Below the pieces are notes generated by a model. It was not told the DNA's origin, made no database searches, and was given only the letters and a program-made list of their open reading frames with translations. The position numbers were made by a program, and so were the translations under genes. Positions 23,622 through 30,431 of a DNA stretch of 37,317 bases are shown here, one piece after another. This DNA is from Victivallaceae bacterium (lineage in GTDB: Bacteria > Verrucomicrobiota > Lentisphaeria > Victivallales > Victivallaceae), in assembly GCA_021647315.1 (NCBI GenBank), contig JAKIUY010000037.1:1-37317 (forward strand), read 5' to 3'. How positions within the stretch are numbered: the stretch's first letter is position 1; each line of letters starts with the position of its first letter.

Positions 23622-24684
23622 ATATTTTGCAGAGCTGCTTGATCCGGCAAATACAGTCGTCAGAGAATTGGACTTTTCCGGCAACGCGGATTTTTCCACC
23701 ACGTTCACCATTCATTGCCCAGATCTGGATGAAACTTGGTTAATAAAGATAATCGATGATCATCTCGCCGTCGCTGAGATAGTTGATGTTCAATCCAGCA
23801 AACTGGGTTTTGTCCTCGATTCGGAGATATTTTCAGCCATAATTTCAGGCAGTATCTCGGTTCAAAAAGCCTTTCTAAGCAGAAAAGTCAATATCAAAGG
23901 CAACCTGTTTAAGGGGATGATGATCTCACGAATGCTCGGTATTTTCTTTGAAAAATTGGCTGAACAGAGCGAGCCGGCCGCAGCTATTTCCACCCCCCAG
24001 ACAGTAAATGAATTTTCAGAGGAGCTGTTGAAAATTAAACTCGAGGACGGCACCAGCGTAAACGCCTCAATGGGCTACGATGACGATTGCGTGCCGGAAT
24101 CTGTACTGTTTATATTTCCTCCCCATCCGATACTCGGCGGTGATTTTGACAATAATGTTGTCAACCTGATCTACAGTGCCGCAGTCGCTAACGGTCAACT
24201 GGCGGTGAAATTCAATTACCGGTTGGTTGATGCGGAGACCGCTGATTCACAGGCTATGCTTGATTATTGGCGTGAATGTGAAGCCCAAGCCGACTATGAA
24301 CAGATTATTGCGGATACAGTTAAGCTGATACAGACGGTAATGAATAATATCAACCGTGAACTGGTGATTGAATTTGCCGCCTATTCTTTCGGCTGTTATA
24401 TCGCCCTGCAGACCATGGGGCAAGTAACCGCCAATAACTTTATCGGTATCTCACCACCATTGCTTGAATATGATTTTAATCAGCTGTTCGCCAAACATCC
24501 AAGCCTTGATTTTATTATCGCCGACAATGACGAGTTCTGTCCCGAAGAACAGTTTACCCCGCTTACGGATAAATACGGCATAAAACTGCATACAGTAGCG
24601 GCCGCCGATCATTTTTTCCGTGGCTGCGAAGCACGTTTAAAACAAACCTACATAACCATAATGGAGAATAACCATGCTCAGTAA
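23605..24684 (+). CDS. SCP2 domain fused to COG2945-type alpha/beta hydrolase
   Basis: About 359 residues from a TTG start (longer in-frame starts at 23524 and 23581 lack a ribosome binding site). The N-terminal ~110 residues look like a sterol-carrier-protein-2 fold: ELDFSGNADFSTTFTIHCPD, then SKLGFVLDSEIFSAIISGSISVQKAFLSRKVNIKGNL, which matches the end of SCP2 domains. The rest is a small alpha/beta hydrolase of the COG2945 type: FPPHPILGGDFDNNVV, nucleophile Ser in FAAYSFGCYIAL, acid near DNDEFCPEEQF, and His in ADHFFRG. UbiT, the partner of UbiU/UbiV, is an SCP2 lipid-binding protein, so this could carry a prenylated or aromatic intermediate and hydrolyse an ester or thioester. It overlaps mqnA and mqnE. 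Confidence 0.75.
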   Translation: MSIVNKYFAELLDPANTVVRELDFSGNADFSTTFTIHCPDLDETWLIKIIDDHLAVAEIVDVQSSKLGFVLDSEIFSAIISGSISVQKAFLSRKVNIKGNLFKGMMISRMLGIFFEKLAEQSEPAAAISTPQTVNEFSEELLKIKLEDGTSVNASMGYDDDCVPESVLFIFPPHPILGGDFDNNVVNLIYSAAVANGQLAVKFNYRLVDAETADSQAMLDYWRECEAQADYEQIIADTVKLIQTVMNNINRELVIEFAAYSFGCYIALQTMGQVTANNFIGISPPLLEYDFNQLFAKHPSLDFIIADNDEFCPEEQFTPLTDKYGIKLHTVAAADHFFRGCEARLKQTYITIMENNHAQ

Positions 24685-25753
24685 AATATCAGAAAAAGTT
24701 AACAACAATGAACGTATTACGCCGGAAGAGGCACTGTTTCTGCTCAATAGCAATGAACTGCATCTTTTAGGACAGCTAGCCAATACCCGGCGTGAATATC
24801 ATGTCGGCAATAAAGCATTTTATCAGTTTAACTACAATATCAACTACACCAACATCTGTGAAAACGAATGTAAACTATGTGCTTTTTATAAAGATGAAGC
24901 TAACGGTTATACGTTGAGTGTTGAAGAGATAACGGCGGCTGTTAAACAGATCTATACCGCCGGGGTCAATGAGGTGCATATTGTCGGTGGACTCAATAAA
25001 AAACTGCCATATTCATATTATATCGAAATGTTACAGGCGATAAAATCAATCGACCCTGCGATTCATATTCAGGCCTTCACCGCAGTGGAAATAGATTATT
25101 ATGCCAAGCTAGTCGAAAAACCAACTACCGAAGTTCTGCAAGAGTTTAAGGCAGCAGGACTTGATTCACTGCCGGGTGGGGGCGCCGAAATATTTTCACC
25201 CCGGGTCCGAAAACTTATCTGTGATAAGAAAACGCCAGGCGAAGAGTGGTTGCGGATTACCGAAGAGGCTCACAACATGGGAATCGGGAGCAATGCCACC
25301 ATGCTGTATGGGCATTTGGAAACTAACGAGGAGATAATTGATCATCTGGTCCAGCTCCGTGATCTCCAGGATCGCACCGGCGGCTTCAAGGCCTTTGTGC
25401 CGCTTTCGTTTTTCAATAAAAATACAGAAATAGACCATATTGCCCGTGGCAGCAGCGGTATCTTTGATATGAAACTAATGGCAACAGCCAGAATATTTCT
25501 GGATAACTTTCCGCACCTGAAAGCACTGTGGATGATCTACGGTTATAAAGCCTGTCAAGTCGGCCTGGATTACGGCGCTGATGACATCGGCGGCACCTAT
25601 TACGATGAAGAAATTGTCCATTCAGCCGGAGCTGAAACCCCGAAAAGTCTCTCTAAAGATGAAATTTGTGAGCTGATTCGTAAAATGAACCGAGTGCCAG
25701 TTGAAGTAAACAGTAATTATGAATTAATTGAAAAGGAGAACACTCCATGTTAA
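24674..25753 (+). CDS. mqnE: Aminodeoxyfutalosine synthase MqnE
   Basis: A radical SAM enzyme joining 3-enolpyruvylbenzoate and SAM to make 6-amino-6-deoxyfutalosine. 359 residues. C62, C66 and C69 in NICENECKLCAFY form the 4Fe-4S site. VHIVGGLNKKLPYSYY, AFTAVEIDYYAK and LDSLPGGGAEIFSPRVR are MqnE hallmarks; the AFTAVEI segment separates it from MqnC. GGAG precedes the ATG. The 5' end overlaps the SCP2-hydrolase gene by 11 bases and the 3' end overlaps mqnC by 7. Confidence 0.95.
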   Translation: MLSKISEKVNNNERITPEEALFLLNSNELHLLGQLANTRREYHVGNKAFYQFNYNINYTNICENECKLCAFYKDEANGYTLSVEEITAAVKQIYTAGVNEVHIVGGLNKKLPYSYYIEMLQAIKSIDPAIHIQAFTAVEIDYYAKLVEKPTTEVLQEFKAAGLDSLPGGGAEIFSPRVRKLICDKKTPGEEWLRITEEAHNMGIGSNATMLYGHLETNEEIIDHLVQLRDLQDRTGGFKAFVPLSFFNKNTEIDHIARGSSGIFDMKLMATARIFLDNFPHLKALWMIYGYKACQVGLDYGADDIGGTYYDEEIVHSAGAETPKSLSKDEICELIRKMNRVPVEVNSNYELIEKENTPC

Positions 25754-26838
25754 AAACAATAAAAGAGAAAATAGCGGCTGGTCAACGGTTCACTGATACT
25801 GAAGCTAACTACCTGTTCGAGCTCTCACTGCCGGTACTTGGCGAACTTGCGTCACAGGTTAAACAACGATTCCATCCTAAACCTATTGCCACCTTTGTGA
25901 CTGATATAAATATAAACCTGACTAATGTCTGTGAATGTGAATGCGATTTCTGCGCTTTTTATGTTAATCCCGGGGACGAACGGGCATTCACATTAACCAC
26001 CCATGACGTGTTTGAAAAACTCGACGCTCTGGTTGAACTGGGCAGCACCCAGGTATTATTGCAAGGTGGACTCAATCCAGAATTGGGGCTGAACTATTAT
26101 CTTGAATTGCTGGCGGCAATAAAACAACACTACCCGCAACTCTATATTCACTCTTTCTCACCCCCTGAAATTGCCTATATTGCAGCTAGAGAACAGTTGC
26201 CAACTCTAACTATATTGGGAAAAATGCGAGCAGCAGGGCTAAACTCGCTCCCCGGTGGCGGCGCGGAAATTTTAGTGAATCGAGTTCGTCAGACCATCAG
26301 TCCGAAAAAAATATCTCGCGACACCTGGCTTGGCATAATGCGTGAGGCTCATCAAATCGGCATGCAAACTACCGCAACCATGATGTTTGCTGGCATTGAA
26401 ACCACCGAAGAACGCATTGAACACCTGAGCGTATTACGCCAACTTCAAGATGAAACCGGTGGGTTTCGAGCCTTTATACCATGGACTTTCTCGCCGAACA
26501 ATACTCGGCTATCCGATAATATCATGGCGGGCGGGGGTGAATATCTGAAAACCCTGGCCATCTCCCGCATCTATCTGGATAACATCACTCATATCGGTTC
26601 AGGTTGGGTGACAGAAGGCATGAAAGTTGCCCAGCTCGGGCTACTGCATGGTGCCGACGATATGGGCGGCATTCTGATGGAAGAAAAAGTTCTGGAATCT
26701 ACCGGCATGAAAAACAGCACTAATATCGCAGAACTGATCAAAACGATCAGCGATGCCGGTTTAACCCCAGCTAGACGCAATACGGAATATGAAATAATAG
26801 AAGAGTACCCTACGGTTAAAACGGAGCAGGTAAAATGA
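25747..26838 (+). CDS. mqnC: Cyclic dehypoxanthinyl futalosine synthase MqnC
   Basis: A radical SAM enzyme that cyclises dehypoxanthine futalosine. 363 residues. C62, C66 and C69 lie in NVCECECDFCAFY at exactly the same positions as in MqnE, with an extra C64. QVLLQGGLNPELGLNYY, HSFSPPEIAYIA, LNSLPGGGAEILVNRVR, TTATMMFAGIET and AFIPWTFSPNNT are diagnostic of MqnC. It overlaps mqnE by 7 bases and mqnD by 4. AAGGAG lies eight bases before the ATG. Confidence 0.95.
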   Translation: MLKTIKEKIAAGQRFTDTEANYLFELSLPVLGELASQVKQRFHPKPIATFVTDININLTNVCECECDFCAFYVNPGDERAFTLTTHDVFEKLDALVELGSTQVLLQGGLNPELGLNYYLELLAAIKQHYPQLYIHSFSPPEIAYIAAREQLPTLTILGKMRAAGLNSLPGGGAEILVNRVRQTISPKKISRDTWLGIMREAHQIGMQTTATMMFAGIETTEERIEHLSVLRQLQDETGGFRAFIPWTFSPNNTRLSDNIMAGGGEYLKTLAISRIYLDNITHIGSGWVTEGMKVAQLGLLHGADDMGGILMEEKVLESTGMKNSTNIAELIKTISDAGLTPARRNTEYEIIEEYPTVKTEQVK

Positions 26839-27647
26839 AAATAACTATCGGTCACACCCACGACACGGATGACGCATTTATGTTCTATGCCATGCTTAAC
26901 GGTAAAATATCAATGGAAAACCTGCAAATCCATGATGTCGTAGAAACTATCGCTGAACTTAACCAGAAAGTGGCAGTGGCGCATTATGATATGACCGCAG
27001 TCTCGGTGGCAATGCTACCGACGATTGCCGAGCATTATGACCTGTTAACCGTTGGTGCCTGTATGGCGGAAACCCGCGGTCCGGTGCTAATCGCCAAACC
27101 CGGTTCATCACTGGATAGCATTGCAGTACCAGCAATTAATGCCACCGCATGCTATGTTGCCAGGCTTTTTGCCCAGGAAGCGCTTTTTGTCGAACATCCT
27201 TATACCGATATTCTCAATGCGGTAGATAATGATCTATTTGATGCCGGGGTTATTATCACTGAAGAACAGCTATTACTTGACAACCGGAAATTTGAGATTG
27301 TTGATCTGGGGGCATGGTGGCAGCAGCAATACAACCTGCCGTTGCCATTAGGCGTTGATGTCGTCAGAGCAAGCCTGCCGCCGGCAGTAAAACAGACCAT
27401 CTGCCGGCTATTCCAATCATCAATTCAATATGCTCTGAACAATGAAAGTGAAGCTCTCCCCTATGCGTTAAGTTTCGGGCGTGGTATCAGCGACGACAAG
27501 GGACGTGATTTTGTCAAAACTTTTGTCAACCAATATGCCGTTAATCTGGGCGACAAAGGTATTGAATCGATAAATTTCTTTCTGCATAAATGCCATGAAC
27601 ACGGCTTTATCAGCCATTTTCCCCAAATAAATTACATCCATCCATAA
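26835..27647 (+). CDS. mqnD: 1,4-dihydroxy-6-naphthoate synthase MqnD
   Basis: 270 residues. It converts cyclic dehypoxanthinyl futalosine to 1,4-dihydroxy-6-naphthoate. HTHDTDDAFMFYAMLNGKI at 7-25 is the family's start (HSPDPDDAFMFY in typical members). VETIAELNQKVAVAHYDMTAVSVAML, GPVLIAKPGS and ITEEQLLLDNRKFEIVDLG match the rest. It is the last gene of the run, overlapping mqnC by 4 bases. Later steps (prenylation, decarboxylation, methylation) and the futalosine hydrolase MqnB are not encoded in this window. A dispersed repeat starts seven bases after the stop. Confidence 0.93.
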   Translation: MKITIGHTHDTDDAFMFYAMLNGKISMENLQIHDVVETIAELNQKVAVAHYDMTAVSVAMLPTIAEHYDLLTVGACMAETRGPVLIAKPGSSLDSIAVPAINATACYVARLFAQEALFVEHPYTDILNAVDNDLFDAGVIITEEQLLLDNRKFEIVDLGAWWQQQYNLPLPLGVDVVRASLPPAVKQTICRLFQSSIQYALNNESEALPYALSFGRGISDDKGRDFVKTFVNQYAVNLGDKGIESINFFLHKCHEHGFISHFPQINYIHP

Positions 27648-27653
27648 TAATTC

Positions 27654-27744
27654 ATACCGTTTTGCAATCTAAAAGCTATTAAAGAGCTGCGCAGTTAAAC
27701 TTAAATAGGCGCAGTAAACTAGCTAAAAGAATGCACTTGTGTAT
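27654..27744 (+). repeat. Dispersed repeat family R1, copy B
   Basis: It starts ATACCGTTTTGCAATC seven bases after the mqnD stop and matches copy A (5858-5948) along about 90 bases with roughly ten differences. It may lie in the operon's 3' untranslated region. Confidence 0.8.
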
Positions 27745-27981
27745 CAGCATCCGGTTATAATTAAGTTTATCTCCAGTCTCGATCCGATTAAAAATGTTTC
27801 CGGCAACAGGAACAGGTCAGGTCAATCAACCATAACATCAGTTATCAGAGTTGCTACTTCCGCCTAAATAGCCTCTTTACTCCAATCATTACCACGTAAC
27901 AGAGAGTTCATTGAAATTGTACAAATTTTATTTTTCTCATAAGTTTTCCTCGAATACAACCATAAATAAGGACAAAAACGG

Positions 27982-28028
27982 TCAGCCACGAATGCACCAA
28001 ATTTATAAATTAGTGCATTCGTGGCTGA
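27982..28028. repeat. Palindromic repeat family R3, copy 2
   Basis: TCAGCCACGAATGCAC (27982-27997) and GTGCATTCGTGGCTGA (28013-28028) are perfect 16-base complements. The loop itself contains the palindrome AATTTATAAATT. Confidence 0.8.
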
Positions 28029-28060
28029 ATATAATTTAACCTAATAGGAAATTGTATTTT

Positions 28061-28115
28061 TGACAGGATATAACAGGATAAAATAAAAAATCCTGTCAAT
28101 CTTGTTCAGCCTGTC
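28061..28115. repeat. ACAGGAT/ATCCTGT inverted repeat cluster
   Basis: TGACAGGATATAACAGGAT is followed after an A-rich loop by ATCCTGTCAATCTTGTTCAG and CCTGTC, so short ACAGGAT units face ATCCTGT units and can fold into a long imperfect stem. Clusters of this unit are common as intergenic repeats in environmental bacteria. Confidence 0.6.
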
Positions 28116-28121
28116 TGAAAA

Positions 28122-28148
28122 AGTTCCTGCAAAGCCGGTTATATTTAC
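28122..28148 (+). repeat. Dispersed repeat family R4, copy 2
   Basis: AGTTCCTGCAAAGCCGGTTA then TATTTAC, one mismatch from copy 1 (15452-15478) in the left hairpin arm. Confidence 0.65.
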
Positions 28149-28235
28149 TGTAGCATCAGTATGAATTGCGAAAAGGCTTTGTTTGTAAATTAAAGACAGT
28201 CCCCAAATTAAAAACATATCTATGTGCATTTTCAT

Positions 28236-28793
28236 TTAAACACTACGTTCCCACTGGTCGCGAAAGGTTACCTCTTCTAGCGAAAAGCGTTTTGATGGTT
28301 CAGTGCGTTCTGCCGGATAACCAAGGGTGAAAAGTGAGACTATTTTTGTTGAACGCGGAATGGCAAGAATTTTTTTGACCTGTTTTTCACGAAACCAGCC
28401 AATCCAACAGGTTCCAAGACCAAGACTTGCTGCTGCCAACACCAGATGTTCACCTGCAATCCCTGCATCAACCAATGGATAATTTACTCCAGACAACAAT
28501 GGTGCGATGGTATGAACAACCATAGATTTAACCGTGCATAATGCGATAATCACCGGAGCCTGTTTAGTCCATGGCATCGGCAGACCGGGTAGCAAACCAC
28601 GTTCACATATTGCCTGGCGCAGTTCTGCATCCTTAACCACAACAAAGCGCCAGGGCTGTTTATTACATGCCGATGGTGCAAGCCGTGCCGCTTCCAGACA
28701 TTTATTGATCAAGTCGTCTGGTACCTCACGTTCATCATAGCAGCGGCAACTGGTTCTTGAATTCATCAGTTTGAGCAATGTTTCATATTTCAT
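28236..28793 (-). CDS. Nitroreductase-family flavoprotein
   Basis: 185 residues. The FMN-binding start MNSRTSCRCYDEREVPDDLINKCLEAARLAPSACNKQPWRFVVV is the family signature. AGIAGEHLVLAAASLGLGTCWIGWF, the second flavin contact, and LFTLGYPAE near the C-terminus complete it. It would reduce nitro groups, quinones or enals with NAD(P)H as a homodimer. GGGAAG precedes the ATG. It faces the mqn operon convergently across a repeat-rich spacer. Confidence 0.92.
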   Translation of the reverse strand: MKYETLLKLMNSRTSCRCYDEREVPDDLINKCLEAARLAPSACNKQPWRFVVVKDAELRQAICERGLLPGLPMPWTKQAPVIIALCTVKSMVVHTIAPLLSGVNYPLVDAGIAGEHLVLAAASLGLGTCWIGWFREKQVKKILAIPRSTKIVSLFTLGYPAERTEPSKRFSLEEVTFRDQWERSV

Positions 28794-28920
28794 AGCTAAC
28801 TTCCCATATTTTTATAGTACCAAATTATCTGTTAATTTACTGAGGGAATTATAAAAGTCCAACGCAAGCACTATTTTTATTGTTTTCACCCTGAAAAATC
28901 AAAGCTCCAGATTGAACATA

Positions 28921-28946
28921 TAAATATAACCGGCTTTGCCGGAACT
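28921..28946 (-). repeat. Dispersed repeat family R4, copy 3 (inverted)
   Basis: On the minus strand it reads AGTTCCGGCAAAGCCGGTTA then TATTTA, matching copy 1 except at the last positions. Confidence 0.7.
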
Positions 28947-28995
28947 AATAAAAACAAAAAACGTTAGCCGCGAATGCGCAAATAAAAAACAGAAC

Positions 28996-29045
28996 TTTCA
29001 GCCGCGAATGCACTAATTTATAAATTTGTGCATTCGCGGCTGAAA
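28996..29045. repeat. Palindromic repeat family R3, copy 3
   Basis: TTTCAGCCGCGAATGCAC (28996-29013) and GTGCATTCGCGGCTGAAA (29028-29045) are perfect 18-base complements around a TAATTTATAAATTT loop. Relative to copy 2, the differing stem bases change on both arms together (GCCACG to GCCGCG, CGTGGC to CGCGGC), which keeps the stem paired. Confidence 0.85.
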
Positions 29046-29050
29046 TACCT

Positions 29051-29094
29051 ACCCGAACGTAGTGACAGACGAAGTAATTTCCTATTAGGTTAAA
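29051..29094. repeat. Dispersed repeat family R5, copy next to GNAT gene
   Basis: GAACGTAGTGACAGACGAAG followed by TAATTTCCTATTAGGTTAAA resembles 30338-30390 (AGCGTAGCGACAGATGAAG ... TAATTTCCTATTAAGTTAAA). The second half also occurs inverted at 28034-28053. Confidence 0.6.
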
Positions 29095-29269
29095 AAAATG
29101 CAGGCGGGCGCCTGCGGTCCCGGGGAAATAAGCCAGTCTGACGACCAGCACTCCCGGCAAAGTCCATCTAGAAATTTTCTGTTTTTTCAGAGCCCGGATT
29201 GCAGATTACGGTTTTGACCTGTAGGTTAAATGTTAAATTTAGTCAATAAACAAGGAAAAGTAACCCATC

Positions 29270-30214
29270 ATGAATAAAATTATTCTTAAACCAGTATCGC
29301 GCAATGAGCTTGATATGCTGTATAATTTCTTTATGGGTTATAGCAAGAAATCGCTATTACGCAACTTGGGCTTTATTCCTGATAAACAGGAGCTTGAATA
29401 TCATTTTTTTGATGACCCAGACTGTGAAGCTGAACTTCTACTGGGGGCTTATATCAATAATCAGTTGAACGGCTTTATCCACGCCATCCGGCGCCCATGG
29501 AAAAGTGGTTCATCCACTACCGGTTATCTTAAATGGCTTCAGGTCAATGAAGCTGACCGACATAGAACAACAATTGGACGTTCGCTGCTTACTGCAATTG
29601 AACAACAGCTCTCTGCGCTTGGGTGCGAACAGTTACAATTCGGCAGCGCCTCACCCTATTATCTAATTCCGGGCGTTCCAACTGAAGATGAATTTACCCG
29701 TTCATTGTTGAATTTATCTGGTTGGCTGGAGTCAAGTGAACGCATTAGCCTTCAGATTAATCCAGATGAATGTGATCTGGATGGGTTACTATTTGCCAAG
29801 CTTCAGAATGACAACAATTCCTGCTCCCTATCAAATATAACTGCTCCCGAGCCAAAATTACAAAATTTTATCACTGAGCATTTTTCAGCATCCTGGGCGA
29901 TGGAAATTGAATTCGGACTCAAGAATATTCCTCAAGCACATTGTTCGGTATTGAAAAATGCTACCAGTGATATTATCGGTTTTGCAGCGGTACACGCGGT
30001 CAACCGTAACTGGTTCGGCCCGATGGGAATTTTACCTGAATTGCGTGGACAGGGATTGGGAAAGCTGATTCTGCTCCATGCCATGCGTGAAGCATCGACA
30101 ACCGGAATAAATTCGCTGATCTTATCATGGGTCAACGACAAAGCCGATTTCTACCGGAAAATATTTCCCAGTGCAATAAATCTTTTTTTCAAAAAAACAG
30201 TAAAATATTTATAG
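29270..30214 (+). CDS. Tandem GNAT-family N-acetyltransferase
   Basis: 314 residues with two GNAT halves. The N-terminal half (LLLGAYINNQLNGFIHAI, YLKWLQVNEADRHRTTIGRSLLTAIEQQL) retains a weakened acetyl-CoA loop (RHRTTIG). The C-terminal half (IIGFAAVHAVNRNWFGPMGILPELRGQGLGKLILLHAMREA) has the complete RGQGLGK pyrophosphate loop and is likely the catalytic one. Such double-GNAT proteins, of MshD-like layout, acetylate amino groups of sugars or small molecules; the substrate is unknown. AAGGAA lies upstream of the ATG. Confidence 0.85.
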   Translation: MNKIILKPVSRNELDMLYNFFMGYSKKSLLRNLGFIPDKQELEYHFFDDPDCEAELLLGAYINNQLNGFIHAIRRPWKSGSSTTGYLKWLQVNEADRHRTTIGRSLLTAIEQQLSALGCEQLQFGSASPYYLIPGVPTEDEFTRSLLNLSGWLESSERISLQINPDECDLDGLLFAKLQNDNNSCSLSNITAPEPKLQNFITEHFSASWAMEIEFGLKNIPQAHCSVLKNATSDIIGFAAVHAVNRNWFGPMGILPELRGQGLGKLILLHAMREASTTGINSLILSWVNDKADFYRKIFPSAINLFFKKTVKYL

Positions 30215-30215
30215 A

Positions 30216-30323
30216 CCTAATCAGGTGGCACCTGAAGGCAGATGCCGCTTCAAACTCCGCTCCTACGTCGCTACGGAAGCGGGTTTACAAATAATATTCT
30301 GCCAAAAAATGACAGAATATTAT
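30216..30323 (+). repeat. Dispersed repeat family R2, copy 1
   Basis: It begins CCTAATCAGGTGGCACCTGA one base after the GNAT stop and ends in the hairpin AATATTCTG/CAGAATATT. An inverted copy with good similarity over its whole ~108 bases lies at 35491-35600. Confidence 0.8.
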
Positions 30324-30337
30324 GACTAAAGGGCTAA

Positions 30338-30431
30338 ACCAGCGTAGCGACAGATGAAGCGCAGCGTAATAATTTCCTATTAAGTTAAAATAGTAGCCTG
30401 CGACTTCGAGCTTTTAGCTCGCCAAACGGTA
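30338..30431. repeat. R5 copy and inverted R1-like end downstream of GH36 gene
   Basis: AGCGTAGCGACAGATGAAG and TAATTTCCTATTAAGTTAAA form a second R5 copy (to 30390). Next, 30407-30421 (CGAGCTTTTAGCTCG) is a perfect small hairpin, and the minus strand reads AATACCGTTTGGCGAGCTAAAAGC, resembling the start of family R1. Confidence 0.5.

Larger units (their letters stand above)
27745..28235. other. Gene-free spacer rich in palindromic repeats
   Basis: No gene is convincing. Apart from the elements listed separately (27982-28028, 28061-28115, 28122-28148), ATTTAACCTAATAGGAAATT at 28034-28053 recurs inverted at 29075-29094 and, with a change, at 30369-30390. It lies between convergent genes. Confidence 0.5.
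28794..29269. other. Gene-free divergent spacer with repeat elements
   Basis: No gene is seen in 476 bases. GTCCAACGCAAGCAC (28857-28871) pairs with the sequence at 3448-3465 as an inverted dispersed repeat. GTTAGCCGCGAATGCGCA (28963-28980) is an orphan left arm of family R3. GGCGGGCGCCTGC near 29103 is a further short palindrome. The promoters of the flanking divergent genes must lie at the two ends; none is clear. Confidence 0.5.

Noticed and set aside
24674..26838. The two adjacent radical SAM genes as a recent tandem duplication
   Set aside because: They share cysteine positions, but each carries the diagnostic motifs of a different enzyme (MqnE AFTAVEI, MqnC FSPPEI and PWTFSP), so they are ancient paralogues.
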